This document shows positions 38,001 through 51,745 of a DNA stretch of 64,000 nucleotides, in pieces. The stretch spans positions 2,056,501 to 2,120,500 of the forward strand of contig OZ059900.1 in the NCBI GenBank assembly GCA_964057225.1, given 5' to 3'. Source of the stretch: Auanema rhodensis (Eukaryota; Nematoda; Chromadorea; Rhabditida; Rhabditidae). Position 1 is the first letter of the stretch. Every line of letters begins with the position of its first letter. Both the position numbers and the translations under genes were made by a program. The notes below the pieces were generated by a model. That model saw only the letters and a program-made list of their open reading frames with translations. It was not told where the DNA came from and did not search any database.

Positions 38001-40624
38001 CATAGTTTTACTGTCTATGATAACAAAAGTCTTCAAATATACACTAATAATGTGTAAATCACTGAATTTCACTCAAATGCATTACTACACTAAGTATGGT
38101 CGTTTTTATGCCTTTAACACCATATACTCACCGATTTTTGGTACAAAATCTGTAATACTTGTAAATTTTGATCATATTCGTTAAGATTCGAGAATCAAAC
38201 ACACAATACACGAAATAAGTTTATTTTTACGAGTTTGCACTGATATTTATTCATTTTGATCAAAAAAGGTCGAAAATAGAAAGAATTTTTGAAATTTCCG
38301 AGTTTTGAGTCTAATTTGGCTAAATCGCTCATATACATGATCAGAAGCATAGTTTTATTGTCTATGACAACAAAAGTCATCAATTAAACGCTAGTGATGT
38401 TTAAATACTGATTTTCGCTCAAATAGCATTACTACACTAAGTATGGTCGTTTTTATGCCTTTAACACCATATACTCACCGATTTTTGGTACAAAATCTGT
38501 AATACTCGTAAATTTTGATCATATTCGTTAAGATTTGAGAATCAAACACACAATAAACAAAATCAGTCTATTTTTATGAGCTTGCACTGATATATATTCA
38601 TTTTGATCAAAAAAGGTCGAAAATAGAAAGAATTTTTGAATTTTCCGAGTTTTGAGTCCAATTGGGCTAAATCGCTCATATATATGATCAAAAGCATAGT
38701 TTTATTGTCTATAACAACAAAAGTCATCAATTAAACGCTAGTGATGTTTAAATACTGAATTTCACTCAAATAGCATTACTACACTAAGTATGGTCGTTTT
38801 TATGCCTTTAACACCATATACTCACCGATTTTTGGTACAAAATCTGTGATACTCGTAAATTTTGATCATATTCGGTGAGATTCGAGAATCAAACACACAA
38901 TACACGAAATAAGTTTATTTTTACGAGTTTGCACTGATATTTATTCATTTTGATCAAAAAAGGTCGAAAATAGAAAGAATTTTTGAAATTTCCGAGTTTT
39001 GAGTCTAATTTGGCTAAATCGCTCATATATATGATCAAAAGCATAGTTTTATTGTCTATGACAACAAAAGTCATCAATTAAACGCTAGTGATGTTTAAAT
39101 ACTGAATTTCGCTCAAATAGCATTACTACACTAAGTATGGTCGTTTTTATGCCTTTAACACCATATACTCACCGATTTTTGGTACAAAATCTGTAATACT
39201 CGTAAATTTTGATCATATTCGTTAAGATTTGAGAATCAAACATACAATACACAAAATCAGTCTATTTTTATGAGCTTGCACTGATATATATTCATTTTGA
39301 TCAAAAAAGGTCGAAAATAGAAAGAATTTTTGAAATTTACGAGTTTTGAATCTAATTTGGCTAAATCGCTCATATGTATGATCAAAAGCATAGTTTTACT
39401 GTCTATGATAACAAAAGTCTTCAAATATACACTAATAATGATTAAATCACTGAATTTCACTCAAATAGCATTACTACACTAAGTATGGTCGTTTTCATGC
39501 CTTTAACACCATATACTCACCGATTTTTGGTACACAATCTGTAATACTCGTAAATTTTGATCATATTCGTTAAAATTTAAAAATCAAACACACAATAAAC
39601 AAAATCAGTCTATTTTTATGAGCTTGCACTGATATATATTCATTTTGATCAAAAAAGGTCGAAAATAGAAAGAATTTTTGAAATTTACGAGTTTTGAGTC
39701 TAATTTGGCTAAATCGCTCATATATATGATCAAAAGCATAGTTTTACTGTCTATGATAACAAAAGTCTTCAAATATACACTAATAATGTGTAAATCACTG
39801 AATTTCACTCAAATGCATTACTACACTAAGTATGGTCGTTTTTATGCCTTTAACACCATATACTCACCGATTTTTGGTACAAAATCTGTGATACTCGTAA
39901 ATTTTGATCATATTCGGTGAGATTCGAGGATCGAACACACAATACACGAAATAAGTTTATTTTGACGAGTTTGCACTGATATTTATTCATTTTGATCAAA
40001 AAAGGTCGAAAATAGAAAGAATTTTTGAAATTTCCGAGTTTTGAGTCTAATTTGGCTAAATCGCTCATATACATGATCAGAAGCATAGTTTTATTGTCTA
40101 TGACAACAAAAGTCATCAATTAAACGCTAGTGATGTTTAAATACTGATTTTCGCTCAAATAGCATTACTACACTAAGTATGGTCGTTTTTATGCCTTTAA
40201 CACCATATACTCACCGATTTTTGGTACACAATCTGTAATACTCGTAAATTTTGATCATATTCGTTAAAATTTGAAAATCAAACACACAATAAACAAAATC
40301 AGTCTATTTTTATGAGCTTGCACTGATATATATTCATTTTGATCAAAAAAGGTCGAAAATAGAAAGAATTTTTGAAATTTACGAGTTTTGAGTCTAATTT
40401 GGCTAAATCGCTCATATACATGATCAGAAGCATAGTTTTATTGTCTATGACAACAAAAGTCATCAATTAAACGCTAGTGATGTTTAAATACTGATTTTCG
40501 CTCAAATAGCATTACTACACTAAGTATGGTCGTTTTTATGCCTTTAACACCATATACTCACCGATTTTTGGTACACAATCTGTAATACTCGTAAATTTTG
40601 ATCATATTCGTTAAAATTTGAAAA
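35071..40624. repeat. Eight-monomer (2777 bp) tandem duplication
   Basis: Copies are about 35071-37847 and 37848-40624, in the order K, A, K-short, A, T, K, G, K-short. Private marks occur at the same offset of 2777 bp: TTTGAAGTTTACG (35165 and 37942), CATATGTATG (36595 and 39372), GGTACACAATC (36753/39530 and 37447/40224), and TTAAAATTTAAAAATC (36793/39570). These identify this as one of the clearest long duplications in the window. Differences are few, for example CAGGAAAT at 35442 in copy 1 only. Confidence 0.93.
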
Positions 40625-43055
40625 TCAAACACACAATAAACAAAATCAGTCTATTTTTATGAGCTTGCACTGATATATATTCATTTTGATCAAAAAAGGT
40701 CGAAAATAGAAAGAATTTTTGAAATTTACGAGTTTTGAGTCTAATTTGGCTAAATCGCTCATATATATGATCAAAAGCATAGTTTTACTGTCTATGATAA
40801 CAAAAGTCTTCAAATATACACTAATAATGTGTAAATCACTGAATTTCACTCAAATGCATTACTACACTAAGTATGGTCGTTTTTATGCCTTTAACACCAT
40901 ATACTCACCGATTTTTGGTACAAAATCTGTAATACTTGTAAATTTTGATCATATTCGTTAAGATTCGAGAATCAAACACACAATACACGAAATAAGTTTA
41001 TTTTGACGAGCTTGCACTGATATATATTCATTTTGATCAAAAAAGGTCGAAAATAGAAAGAATTTTTGAAATTTACGAGTTTTGAGTCTAATTTGGCTAA
41101 ATCGCTCATATATATGATCAAAAGCATAGTTTTACTGTCTATGATAACAAAAGTCTTCAAATATACACTAATAATGTGTAAATCACTGAATTTCACTCAA
41201 ATGCATTACTACACTAAGTATGGTCGTTTTTATGCCTTTAACACCATATACTCACCGATTTTTGGTACAAAATCTGTAATACTTGTAAATTTTGATCATA
41301 TTCGTTAAGATTCGAGAATCAAACACACAATACACGAAATAAGTTTATTTTTACGAGTTTGCACTGATATTTATTCATTTTGATCAAAAAAGGTCGAAAA
41401 TAGAAAGAATTTTTGAAATTTCCGAGTTTTGAGTCTAATTTGGCTAAATCGCTCATATACATGATCAGAAGCATAGTTTTATTGTCTATGACAACAAAAG
41501 TCATCAATTAAACGCTAGTGATGTTTAAATACTGATTTTCGCTCAAATAGCATTACTACACTAAGTATGGTCGTTTTTATGCCTTTAACACCATATACTC
41601 ACCGATTTTTGGTACAAAATCTGTAATACTCGTAAATTTTGATCATATTCGTTAAGATTTGAAAATCAAACACACAATAAACAAAATCAGTCTATTTTTA
41701 TGAGTTTGCTCTGATATATATTCATTTTGATCAAAAAAGGTCGAAAATAGAAAGAATTTTCGAATTTTCCGAGTTTTGAGTCTAATTTGGCTAAATCGCT
41801 CATATATATGATCAGAAGCATAGTTTTATTGTATATGACAACAAAAGTCATTAGTTAAACACTAATGATGTTTAAATCACTAAATTTCGCTCAAATAGCA
41901 TTACTACACTAAGTATGGTCGTTTTTATGCCTTTAACACCATATACTCACCGATTTTTGGTACAAAATCTGTGATACTCGTAAATTTTGATCATATTCGT
42001 TAAAATTTGAAAATCAAACACACAATAAACAAAATCAGTCTATTTTTATGAGCTTGCACTGATATATATTCATTTTGATCAAAAAAGGTCGAAAATAGAA
42101 AGAATTTTTGAAATTTACGAGTTTTGAGTCTAATTTGGCTAAATCGCTCATATATATGATCAAAAGCATAGTTTTACTGTCTATGATAACAAAAGTCTTC
42201 AAATATACACTAATAATGTGTAAATCACTGAATTTCACTCAAATGCATTACTACACTAAGTATGGTCGTTTTTATGCCTTTAACACCATATACTCACCGA
42301 TTTTTGGTACAAAATCTGTGATACTCGTAAATTCTGATAATATTCGTTAAGATTCGAAAATCAAACACACAATAAACAAAATCAGTCTATTTTTATGAGT
42401 TTGCACTGATATATATTCATTTTGATCAAAAAAGGTCGAAAATAGAAAGAATTTTCGAATTTTCCGAGTTTTGAGTCTAATTTGGCTAAATCGCTCATAT
42501 ACATGATCAGAAGCATAGTTTTATTGTCTATGACAACAAAAGTCATCAATTAAACGCTAGTGATGTTTAAATACTGATTTTCGCTCAAATAGCATTACTA
42601 CACTAAGTATGGTCGTTTTTATGCCTTTAACACCATATACTCACCGATTTTTGGTACAAAATCTGTAATACTCGTAAATTTTGATCATATTCGTTAAGAT
42701 TTGAAAATCAAACACACAATAAACAAAATCAGTCTATTTTTATGAGTTTGCACTGATATATATTCATTTTGATCAAAAAAGGTCGAAAATAGAAAGAATT
42801 TTCGAATTTTCCGAGTTTTGAGTCTAATTTGGCTAAATCGCTCATATATATGATCAGAAGCATAGTTTTATTGTATATGACAACAAAAGTCATTAGTTAA
42901 ACACTAATGATGTTTAAATCACTAAATTTCGCTCAAATAGCATTACTACACTAAGTATGGTCGTTTTTATGCCTTTAACACCATATACTCACCGATTTTT
43001 GGTACAAAATCTGTGATACTCGTAAATTTTGATCATATTCGGTGAGATTTGAGAA
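40625..43055. repeat. Seven mixed monomers including a chimera and third-linker types
   Basis: Monomers start at 40625, 40972, 41319, 41666, 42014, 42361 and 42708. The one at 40972 is chimeric and is listed separately. Those at 41666 and 42708 have TTTTCGAATTTTCC and the third linker in the form CATTAGTTAAACAC, differing from the CATTAGGTAAACAC of the 12-kb region. The monomer at 42014 ends in ATTCTGATAATATTCG, where the usual GATCAT has become GATAAT. Confidence 0.85.
40972..41318 (+). repeat. Chimeric monomer: A/G head fused to K body
   Basis: The first part is A/G-like (CACGAAATAAGTTTATTTTG, ACGAG). It switches at about 41011 to the K-like CTTGCACTGATATATATTC and continues with the K long linker and the lost-A variant CAAATGCATT. 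No other monomer in the window joins TTTTGACGAG to CTTGC. The simplest reading is an unequal exchange or gene conversion between two monomer types within about 10 bp of position 41010. Confidence 0.8.
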
Positions 43056-44446
43056 TCAAACACACAATACACGAAATAAGTCTATTTTTATGAGTTTGCA
43101 CTGATATTTATTCATTTTGATCAAAAAAGGTCGAAAATAGAAAGAATTTTTGAATTTTCCGAGTTTTGAGTCCAATTGGGCTAAATCGCTCATATATATG
43201 ATCAAAAGCATAGTTTTACTGTCTATGATAACAAAAGTCTTCAAATATACACTAATAATGATTTAATCACTGAATTTCACTCAAATAGCAATACTACACT
43301 AAGTATGGTCGTTTTTATGCCTTTAACACCATATACTCACCGATTTTTGGTACAAAATCTGTGATACTCGTAAATTCTGATCATATTCGGTGAGATTCGA
43401 GAATCAAACACACAATACACGAAATAAGTTTATTTTTACGAGTTTGCACTGATATTTATTCATTTTGATCAAAAAAGGTCGAAAATAGAAAGAATTTTTG
43501 AAATTTCCGAGTTTTGAGTCTAATTTGGCTAAATCGCTCATATATATGATCAAAGGCATAGTTTTACTGTCTATGATAACAAAAGTCTTCAAATATACAC
43601 TAATAATGTGTAAATCACTGAATTTCACTCAAATAGCATTACTACACTAAGTATGGTCGTTTTTATGCCTTTAACACCATATACTCACCGATTTTTGGTA
43701 CAAAATCTGTGATACTCGTAAATTTTGATCATATTCGGTGAGATTCGAGAATCAAACACACAATACACGAAATAAGTTTATTTTTACGAGTTTGCACTGA
43801 TATTTATTCATTTTGATCAAAAAAGGTCGAAAATAGAAAGAATTTTTGAAATTTCCGAGTTTTGAGTCTAATTTGGCTAAATCGCTCATATATATGATCA
43901 AAAGCATAGTTTTATTGTCTATGACAACAAAAGTCATCAATTAAACGCTAGTGATGTTTAAATACTGAATTTCGCTCAAATAGCATTACTACACTAAGTA
44001 TGGTCGTTTTTATGCCTTTAACACCATATACTCACCGATTTTTGGTACAAAATCTGTAATACTCGTAAATTTTGATCATATTCGTTAAGATTTGAGAATC
44101 AAACATACAATACACAAAATCAGTCTATTTTTATGAGCTTGCACTGATATATATTCATTTTGATCAAAAAAGGTCGAAAATAGAAAGAATTTTTGAAATT
44201 TACGAGTTTTGAATCTAATTTGGCTAAATCGCTCATATATATGATCAAAAGCATAGTTTTACTGTCTATGATAACAAAAGTCTTCAAATATACACTAATA
44301 ATGATTAAATCACTGAATTTCACTCAAATAGCATTACTACACTAAGTATGGTCGTTTTTATGCCTTTAACACCATATACTCACCGATTTTTGGTACAAAA
44401 TCTGTGATACTCGTAAATTTTGATCATATTCGGTGAGATTCGAGAA
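43056..44446. repeat. Four-monomer segment also present at 60082 and 62516
   Basis: Monomers start at 43056 (H-head), 43404 (A with long linker), 43752 (A) and 44099 (T). The same order and the private TAGCAATACTAC occur at 60082-61472 and 62516-63906, about 17.0 and 19.5 kb away. The monomer at 43404 has CAAAGGCATAG, a change seen again only at 45489. Confidence 0.88.
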
Positions 44447-47226
44447 TCAAACACACAATACACGAAATAAGTTTATTTTTACGAGTTTGCACTGATATTT
44501 ATTCATTTTGATCAAAAAAGGTCGAAAATAGAAAGAATTTTTGAAATTTCCGAGTTTTGAGTCTAATTTGGCTAAATCGCTCATATACATGATGAGAAGC
44601 ATAGTTTTATTGTCTATGACAACAAAAGTCATCAATTAAACGCTAGTGATGTTTAAATACTGATTTTCGCTCAAATAGCATTACTACACTAAGTATGGTC
44701 GTTTTTATGCCTTTAACACCATATACTCACCGATTTTTGGTACAAAATCTGTAATACTCGTAAATTTTGATCATATTCGTTAAGATTTGAAAATCAAACA
44801 CACAATCAACAAAATCAGTCTATTTTTATGAGTTTGCACTGATATATATTCATTTTGATCAAAAAAGGTCGAAAATAGAAAGAATTTTCGAATTTTCCGA
44901 GTTTTGAGTCTAATTTGGCTAAATCGCTCATATATATGATCAGAAGCATAGTTTTATTGTATATGACAACAAAAGTCATTAGTTAAACACTAATGATGTT
45001 TAAATCACTAAATTTCGCTCAAATAGCATTACTACACTAAGTATGGTCGTTTTTATGCCTTTAACACCATAAACTCACCGATTTTTGGTACAAAATCTGT
45101 GATACTCGTAAATTTTGATCATATTCGGTGAGATTCGAGAATCAAACACACAATACACGAAATAAGTCTATTTTTATGAGTTTGCACTGATATTTATTCA
45201 TTTTGATCAAAAAAGGTCGAAAATAGAAAGAATTTTTGAATTTTCCGAGTTTTGAGTCCAATTGGGCTAAATCGCTCATATATATGATCAAAAGCATAGT
45301 TTTATTGTCTATGACAACAAAAGTCATCAATTAAACGCTAGTGATGTTTAAATACTGAATTTCGCTCAAATAGCATTACTACACTAAGTATGGTCGTTTT
45401 TATGCCTTTAACACCATATACTCACCGATTTTTGGTACAAAATCTGTGATACTCGTAAATTTTGATCATATTCGGTGAGATTCGAGGATCGAACACACAA
45501 TACACGAAATAAGTTTATTTTTACGAGTTTGCACTGATATTTATTCATTTTGATCAAAAAAGGTCGAAAATAGAAAGAATTTTTGAAATTTCCGAGTTTT
45601 GAGTCTAATTTGGCTAAATCGCTCATATATATGATCAAAGGCATAGTTTTACTGTCTATGATAACAAAAGTCTTCAAATATACACTAATAATGTGTAAAT
45701 CACTGAATTTCACTCAAATAGCATTACTACACTAAGTATGGTCGTTTTTATGCCTTTAACACCATATACTCACCGATTTTTGGTACAAAATCTGTGATAC
45801 TCGTAAATTTTGATCATATTCGGTGAGATTCGAGAATCAAACACACAATACACAAAATAAGTTTATTTTTACGAGTTTGCACTGATATTTATTCATTTTG
45901 ATCAAAAAAGGTCGAAAATAGAAAGAATTTTTGAAATTTCCGAGTTTTGAGTCTAATTTGGCTAAATCGCTCATATACATGATGAGAAGCATAGTTTTAT
46001 TGTCTATGACAACAAAAGTCATCAATTAAACGCTAGTGATGTTTAAATACTGATTTTCGCTCAAATAGCATTACTACACTAAGTATGGTCGTTTTTATGC
46101 CTTTAACACCATATACTCACCGATTTTTGGTACAAAATCTGTAATACTCGTAAATTTTGATCATATTCGTTAAGATTTGAAAATCAAACACACAATCAAC
46201 AAAATCAGTCTATTTTTATGAGTTTGCACTGATATATATTCATTTTGATCAAAAAAGGTCGAAAATAGAAAGAATTTTCGAATTTTCCGAGTTTTGAGTC
46301 TAATTTGGCTAAATCGCTCATATATATGATCAGAAGCATAGTTTTATTGTATATGACAACAAAAGTCATTAGTTAAACACTAATGATGTTTAAATCACTA
46401 AATTTCGCTCAAATAGCATTACTACACTAAGTATGGTCGTTTTTATGCCTTTAACACCATAAACTCACCGATTTTTGGTACAAAATCTGTGATACTCGTA
46501 AATTTTGATCATATTCGGTGAGATTCGAGAATCAAACACACAATACACGAAATAAGTCTATTTTTATGAGTTTGCACTGATATTTATTCATTTTGATCAA
46601 AAAAGGTCGAAAATAGAAAGAATTTTTGAATTTTCCGAGTTTTGAGTCCAATTGGGCTAAATCGCTCATATATATGATCAAAAGCATAGTTTTATTGTCT
46701 ATGACAACAAAAGTCATCAATTAAACGCTAGTGATGTTTAAATACTGAATTTCGCTCAAATAGCATTACTACACTAAGTATGGTCGTTTTTATGCCTTTA
46801 ACACCATATACTCACCGATTTTTGGTACAAAATCTGTGATACTCGTAAATTTTGATCATATTCGGTGAGATTCGAGGATCGAACACACAATACACGAAAT
46901 AAGTTTATTTTGACGAGTTTGCACTGATATTTATTCATTTTGATCAAAAAAGGTCGAAAATAGAAAGAATTTTTGAAATTTCCGAGTTTTGAGTCTAATT
47001 TGGCTAAATCGCTCATATATATGATCAAAAGCATAGTTTTACTGTCTATGATAACAAAAGTCTTCAAATATACACTAATAATGATTTAATCACTGAATTT
47101 CACTCAAATAGCATTACTACACTAAGTATGGTCGTTTTTATGCCTTTAACACCATATACTCACCGATTTTTGGTACAAAATCTGTGATACTCGTAAATTC
47201 TGATCATATTTGGTGAGATTCGAGAA
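44447..47226. repeat. Tetrameric higher-order repeat, two copies (1390 bp)
   Basis: Copies are 44447-45836 and 45837-47226. Paired private marks at an offset of 1390 bp are CATGATGAGAAGC (44588/45978), CACAATCAACAAAA (44800/46190) and ACACCATAAACTCACC (45064/46454). The order is A, K with third linker, H, G. The last monomers differ: 45489 has TTTTTACGAG and CAAAGGC, while 46879 has TTTTGACGAG and CAAAAGC. So the exchange boundary lies in the fourth monomer. Confidence 0.92.
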
Positions 47227-48269
47227 TCAAACACACAATACACGAAATAAGTTTATTTTTACGAGTTTGCACTGATATTTATTCATTTTGATCAAAAAAG
47301 GTCGAAAATAGAAAGAATTTTTAAAATTTCCGAGTTTTGAGTCCAATTGGGCTAAATCGCTCATATATATGATCAAAAGCATAGTTTTATTGTCTATGAC
47401 AACAAAAGTCATCAATTAAACGCTAGTGATGTTTAAATACTGAATTTCGCTCAAATAGCATTTCTACACTAAGTATGGTCGTTTTTATGCCTTTAACACC
47501 ATATACTCACCGATTTTTGGTACAAAATCTGTGATACTCGTAAATTTTGATCATATTCGGTGAGATTCGAGGATCGAACACACAATACACGAAATAAGTT
47601 TATTTTGACGAGTTTGCACTGATATTTATTCATTTTGATCAAAAAAGGTCGAAAATAGAAAGAATTTTTGAAATTTCCGAGTTTTGAGTCTAATTTGGCT
47701 AAATCGCTCATATATATGATCAAAAGCATAGTTTTACTGTCTATGATAACAAAAGTCTTCAAATATACACTAATAATGATTTAATCACTGAATTTCACTC
47801 AAATAGCATTACTACACTAAGTATGGTCGTTTTTATGCCTTTAACACCATATACTCACCGATTTTTGGTACAAAATCTGTGATACTCGTAAATTCTGATC
47901 ATATTTGGTGAGATTCGAGAATCAAACACACAATACACGAAATAAGTTTATTTTTACGAGTTTGCACTGATATTTATTCATTTTGATCAAAAAAGGTCGA
48001 AAATAGAAAGAATTTTTGAAATTTCCGAGTTTTGAGTCTAATTTGGCTAAATCGCTCATATATATGATCAAAAGCATAGTTTTACTGTCTATGATAACAA
48101 AAGTCTTCAAATATACACTAATAATGATTTAATCACTGAATTTCACTCAAATAGCATTACTACACTAAGTATGGTCGTTTTTATGCCTTTAACACCATAT
48201 ACTCACCGATTTTTGGTACAAAATCTGTGATACTCGTAAATTCTGATCATATTTGGTGAGATTCGAGAA
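47227..48269. repeat. Three-monomer block leading into the pentamer
   Basis: Monomers start at 47227, 47574 (G) and 47922. The first two match the first two units of the pentamer at 48270 at an offset of 1043 bp. All have ATTCTGATCATATTTGG near their junctions. The first has a private TTTTTAAAATTTCC (47321) and GCATTTCTACAC (47458). Confidence 0.85.
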
Positions 48270-51200
48270 TCAAACACACAATACACGAAATAAGTTTATT
48301 TTTACGAGTTTGCACTGATATTTATTCATTTTGATCAAAAAAGGTCGAAAATAGAAAGAATTTTTGAAATTTCCGAGTTTTGAGTCCAATTGGGCTAAAT
48401 CGCTCATATATATGATCAAAAGCATAGTTTTATTGTCTATGACAACAAAAGTCATCAATTAAACGCTAGTGATGTTTAAATACTGAATTTCGCTCAAATA
48501 GCATTACTACACTAAGTATGGTCGTTTTTATGCCTTTAACACCATATACTCACCGATTTTTGGTACAAAATCTGTGATACTCGTAAATTTTGATCATATT
48601 CGGTGAGATTCGAGGATCGAACACACAATACACGAAATAAGTTTATTTTGACGAGTTTGCACTGATATTTATTCATTTTGATCAAAAAAGGTCGAAAATA
48701 GAAAGAATTTTTGAAATTTCCGAGTTTTGAGTCTAATTTGGCTAAATCGCTCATATATATGATCAAAAGCATAGTTTTACTGTCTATGATAACAAAAGTC
48801 TTCAAATATACACTAATAATGATTTAATCACTGAATTTCACTCAAATAGCATTACTACACTAAGTATGGTCGTTTTTATGCCTTTAACACCATATACTCA
48901 CCGATTTTTGGTACAAAATCTGTGATACTCGTAAATTCTGATCATATTTGGTGAGATTCGAGAATCAAACACACAATACACGAAATAAGTTTATTTTTAC
49001 GAGTTTGCACTGATATTTATTCATTTTGATCGAAAAAGGTCGAAAATAGAAAGAATTTTTGAAATTTCCGAGTTTTGAGTCTAATTTGGCTAAATCGCTC
49101 ATATATATGATCAAAAGCATAGTTTTACTGTCTATGATAACAAAAGTCTTCAAATATACACTAATAATGTGTAAATCACTGAATTTCACTCAAATAGCAT
49201 TACTACACTAAGTATGGTCGTTTTTATGCCTTTAACACCATATACTCACCGATTTTTGGTACAAAATCTGTGATACTCGTAAATTTTGATCATATTCGGT
49301 GAGATTCGAGAATCAAACACACAATACACGAAATAAGTTTATTTTTACGAGTTTGCACTGATATTTATTCATTTTGATCAAAAAAGGTCGAAAATAGAAA
49401 GAATTTTTGAAATTTCCGAGTTTTGAGTCTAATTTGGCTAAATCGCTCATATATATGATCAAAAGCATAGTTTTATTGTCTATGACAACAAAAGTCATCA
49501 ATTAAACGCTAGTGATGTTTAAATACTGAATTTCGCTCAAATAGCATTACTACACTAAGTATGGTCGTTTTTATGCCTTTAACACCATATACTCACCGAT
49601 TTTTGGTACAAAATCTGTAATACTCGTAAATTTTGATCATATTCGTTAAGATTTGAGAATCAAACATACAATACACAAAATCAGTCTATTTTTATGAGCT
49701 TGCACTGATATATATTCATTTTGATCAAAAAAGGTCGAAAATAGAAAGAATTTTTGAAATTTACGAGTTTTGAGTCTAATTTGGCTAAATCGCTCATATA
49801 TATGATCAGAAGCATAGTTTTTTTGTCTATGACAACGAAAGTCATTAATTAAACACTAATGATGTTTAAATCACTAAATTTCGCTCAAATAGCATTACCA
49901 CACTAAGTATGGTCGTTTTTATGCCTTTAACACCATATACTCACCGATTTTTGGTACAAAATCTGTGATACTCGTAAATTCTGATCATATTTGGTGAGAT
50001 TCGAGAATCAAACACACAATACACGAAATAAGTTTATTTTTACGAGTTTGCACTGATATTTATTCATTTTGATCAAAAAAGGTCGAAAATAGAAAGAATT
50101 TTTGAAATTTCCGAGTTTTGAGTCCAATTGGGCTAAATCGCTCATATATATGATCAAAAGCATAGTTTTATTGTCTATGACAACAAAAGTCATCAATTAA
50201 ACGCTAGTGATGTTTAAATACTGAATTTCGCTCAAATAGCATTACTACACTAAGTATGGTCGTTTTTATGCCTTTAACACCATATACTCACCGATTTTTG
50301 GTACAAAATCTGTGATACTCGTAAATTTTGATCATATTCGGTGAGATTCGAGGATCGAACACACAATACACGAAATAAGTTTATTTTGACGAGTTTGCAC
50401 TGATATTTATTCATTTTGATCAAAAAAGGTCGAAAATAGAAAGAATTTTTGAAATTTCCGAGTTTTGAGTCTAATTTGGCTAAATCGCTCATATATATGA
50501 TCAAAAGCATAGTTTTACTGTCTATGATAACAAAAGTCTTCAAATATACACTAATAATGATTTAATCACTGAATTTCACTCAAATAGCATTACTACACTA
50601 AGTATGGTCGTTTTTATGCCTTTAACACCATATACTCACCGATTTTTGGTACAAAATCTGTGATACTCGTAAATTCTGATCATATTTGGTGAGATTCGAG
50701 AATCAAACACACAATACACGAAATAAGTTTATTTTTACGAGTTTGCACTGATATTTATTCATTTTGATCAAAAAAGGTCGAAAATAGAAAGAATTTTTGA
50801 AATTTCCGAGTTTTGAGTCTAATTTGGCTAAATCGCTCATATATATGATCAAAAGCATAGTTTTACTGTCTATGATAACAAAAGTCTTCAAATATACACT
50901 AATAATGTGTAAATCACTGAATTTCACTCAAATAGCGTTACTACACTAAGTATGGTCGTTTTTATGCCTTTAACACCATATACTCACCGATTTTTGGTAC
51001 AAAATCTGTGATACTCGTAAATTTTGATCATATTCGGTGAGATTCGAGAATCAAACACACAATACACGAAATAAGTTTATTTTTACGAGTTTGCACTGAT
51101 ATTTATTCATTTTGATCAAAAAAGGTCGAAAATAGAAAGAATTTTTGAAATTTCCGAGTTTTGAGTCTAATTTGGCTAAATCGCTCATATATATGATCAA

Positions 51201-51745
51201 AAGCATAGTTTTATTGTCTATGACAACAAAAGTCATCAATTAAACGCTAGTGATGTTTAAATACTGAATTTCGCTCAAATAGCATTACTACACTAAGTAT
51301 GGTCGTTTTTATGCCTTTAACACCATATACTCACCGATTTTTGGTACAAAATCTGTAATACTCGTAAATTTTGATCATATTCGTTAAGATTTGAGAATCA
51401 AACATACAATACACAAAATCAGTCTATTTTTATGAGCTTGCACTGATATATATTCATTTTGATCAAAAAAGGTCGAAAATAGAAAGAATTTTTGAAATTT
51501 ACGAGTTTTGAGTCTAATTTGGCTAAATCGCTCATATATATGATCAGAAGCATAGTTTTATTGTCTATGACAACGAAAGTCATTAATTAAACACTAATGA
51601 TGTTTAAATCACTAAATTTCGCTCAAATAGCATTACCACACTAAGTATGGTCGTTTGTATGCCTTTAACACCATATACTCACCGATTTTTGGTACAAAAT
51701 CTGTGATACTCGTAAATTTTGATCATATTCGTTAAGATTCGAAAA
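48270..51745. repeat. Pentameric higher-order repeat, two copies (1738 bp)
   Basis: Copies are 48270-50007 and 50008-51745, in the order A, G, A with long linker, A, T with third-type linker. The rare GCATTACCACACTAAG occurs at 49893 and 51631, exactly 1738 bp apart. GACAACGAAAGTCATTAATT is also shared. Copy-specific changes are TTTTGATCGAAAAAGG (49026), GTTTTTTTGTC (49816), GCGTTACTAC (50936) and GTTTGTATG (51654). Confidence 0.92.
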
